A DNA stretch of 64,000 nt from Acanthochromis polyacanthus. Its lineage: Eukaryota > Chordata > Actinopteri > Pomacentridae. How positions within the stretch are numbered: the first letter of the stretch is position 1; each line of letters opens with the position of its first letter. The notes beneath the pieces were generated by a model that saw only the letters and a program-made list of their open reading frames with translations, made no database searches and was not told the origin of the DNA. The stretch is taken from contig NC_067125.1 of the NCBI RefSeq assembly GCF_021347895.1, forward strand, positions 23,415,621-23,479,620, written 5' to 3'. Made by a program: the position numbers and the translations under genes. Of the stretch, positions 63,795-64,000 are shown one piece after another.

Positions 63795-64000
63795 GTAAGA
63801 GCCGCTGGGTGTGAGGGTGGAGGAAGCAGTCCAGAGTTAACTTTGCGTAACTTATGTCTTATTGATTTGTAATCAAACGACCAGAATTGAATGTTAATAT
63901 CAGCTTGTGCTTGATGTTTTTTTCACCACAAATGAATTTTTATGTGTGGTAATGAAAATCCAGGCTGGTATTTCATCAGCCAGAAAGTTTCAGTGACATC

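Overview
The window is animal nuclear DNA, almost certainly from a ray-finned (percomorph-like) teleost. Genes are split into short exons with GT-AG introns. The spaces between exons hold fish-type repeats: Tc1/mariner relics, tRNA-derived SINEs, LINE fragments, a hAT derivative, a Ty3/Gypsy element and long microsatellites. There are no operons, CRISPR arrays or prokaryotic features.

Three host genes lie on the + strand. (1) At 705-9572 are the last seven coding exons of a receptor-type tyrosine kinase of RET/FGFR-like organisation. Its catalytic motifs are altered (HCD for HRD, EFG for DFG, PPE for APE); upstream exons lie outside the window. (2) At 18907-21622 is a complete three-exon tmem97 (sigma-2 receptor, EXPERA family, 177 residues). 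(3) At 31716-63794 are the first 15 coding exons of ulk2, an autophagy-initiating Ser/Thr kinase. They encode the whole kinase domain and the start of the Ser/Pro-rich linker, including an LC3-interacting motif; the gene runs off the right edge. All splice phases in the three genes agree, so none shows a break. ulk2 and tmem97 are both on human chromosome 17, which fits an ancestral linkage.

The space between the kinase gene and tmem97 (about 9.6-18.7 kb) is a mobile-element landing zone. Its centrepiece is a three-level nest in which every level is delimited by its own target-site duplication. A tRNA-derived SINE (10-bp TSD) was hit by a non-autonomous hAT-like element (13-bp TIR, 8-bp TSD). 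That element was hit by a 4,519-bp Ty3/Gypsy retrotransposon with 198-bp LTRs identical by eye (5-bp TSD). The Gypsy copy has a primer-binding site, a polypurine tract and a nearly intact gag-pol on the minus strand, broken only by one frameshift near the integrase C-terminus.

Other structure: a giant imperfect palindrome (5.13-7.38 kb) with a solo LTR in one arm; a SINE with a perfect 15-bp TSD inside a degraded tandem array; a MITE with long TIRs about 220 bp upstream of the tmem97 start codon; three dispersed copies of one repeat family; and a 30-nt-stem hairpin in the 13-kb ulk2 intron 3. I found no new multi-gene system. The most interesting items are the unusual kinase and the dated nest of insertions.
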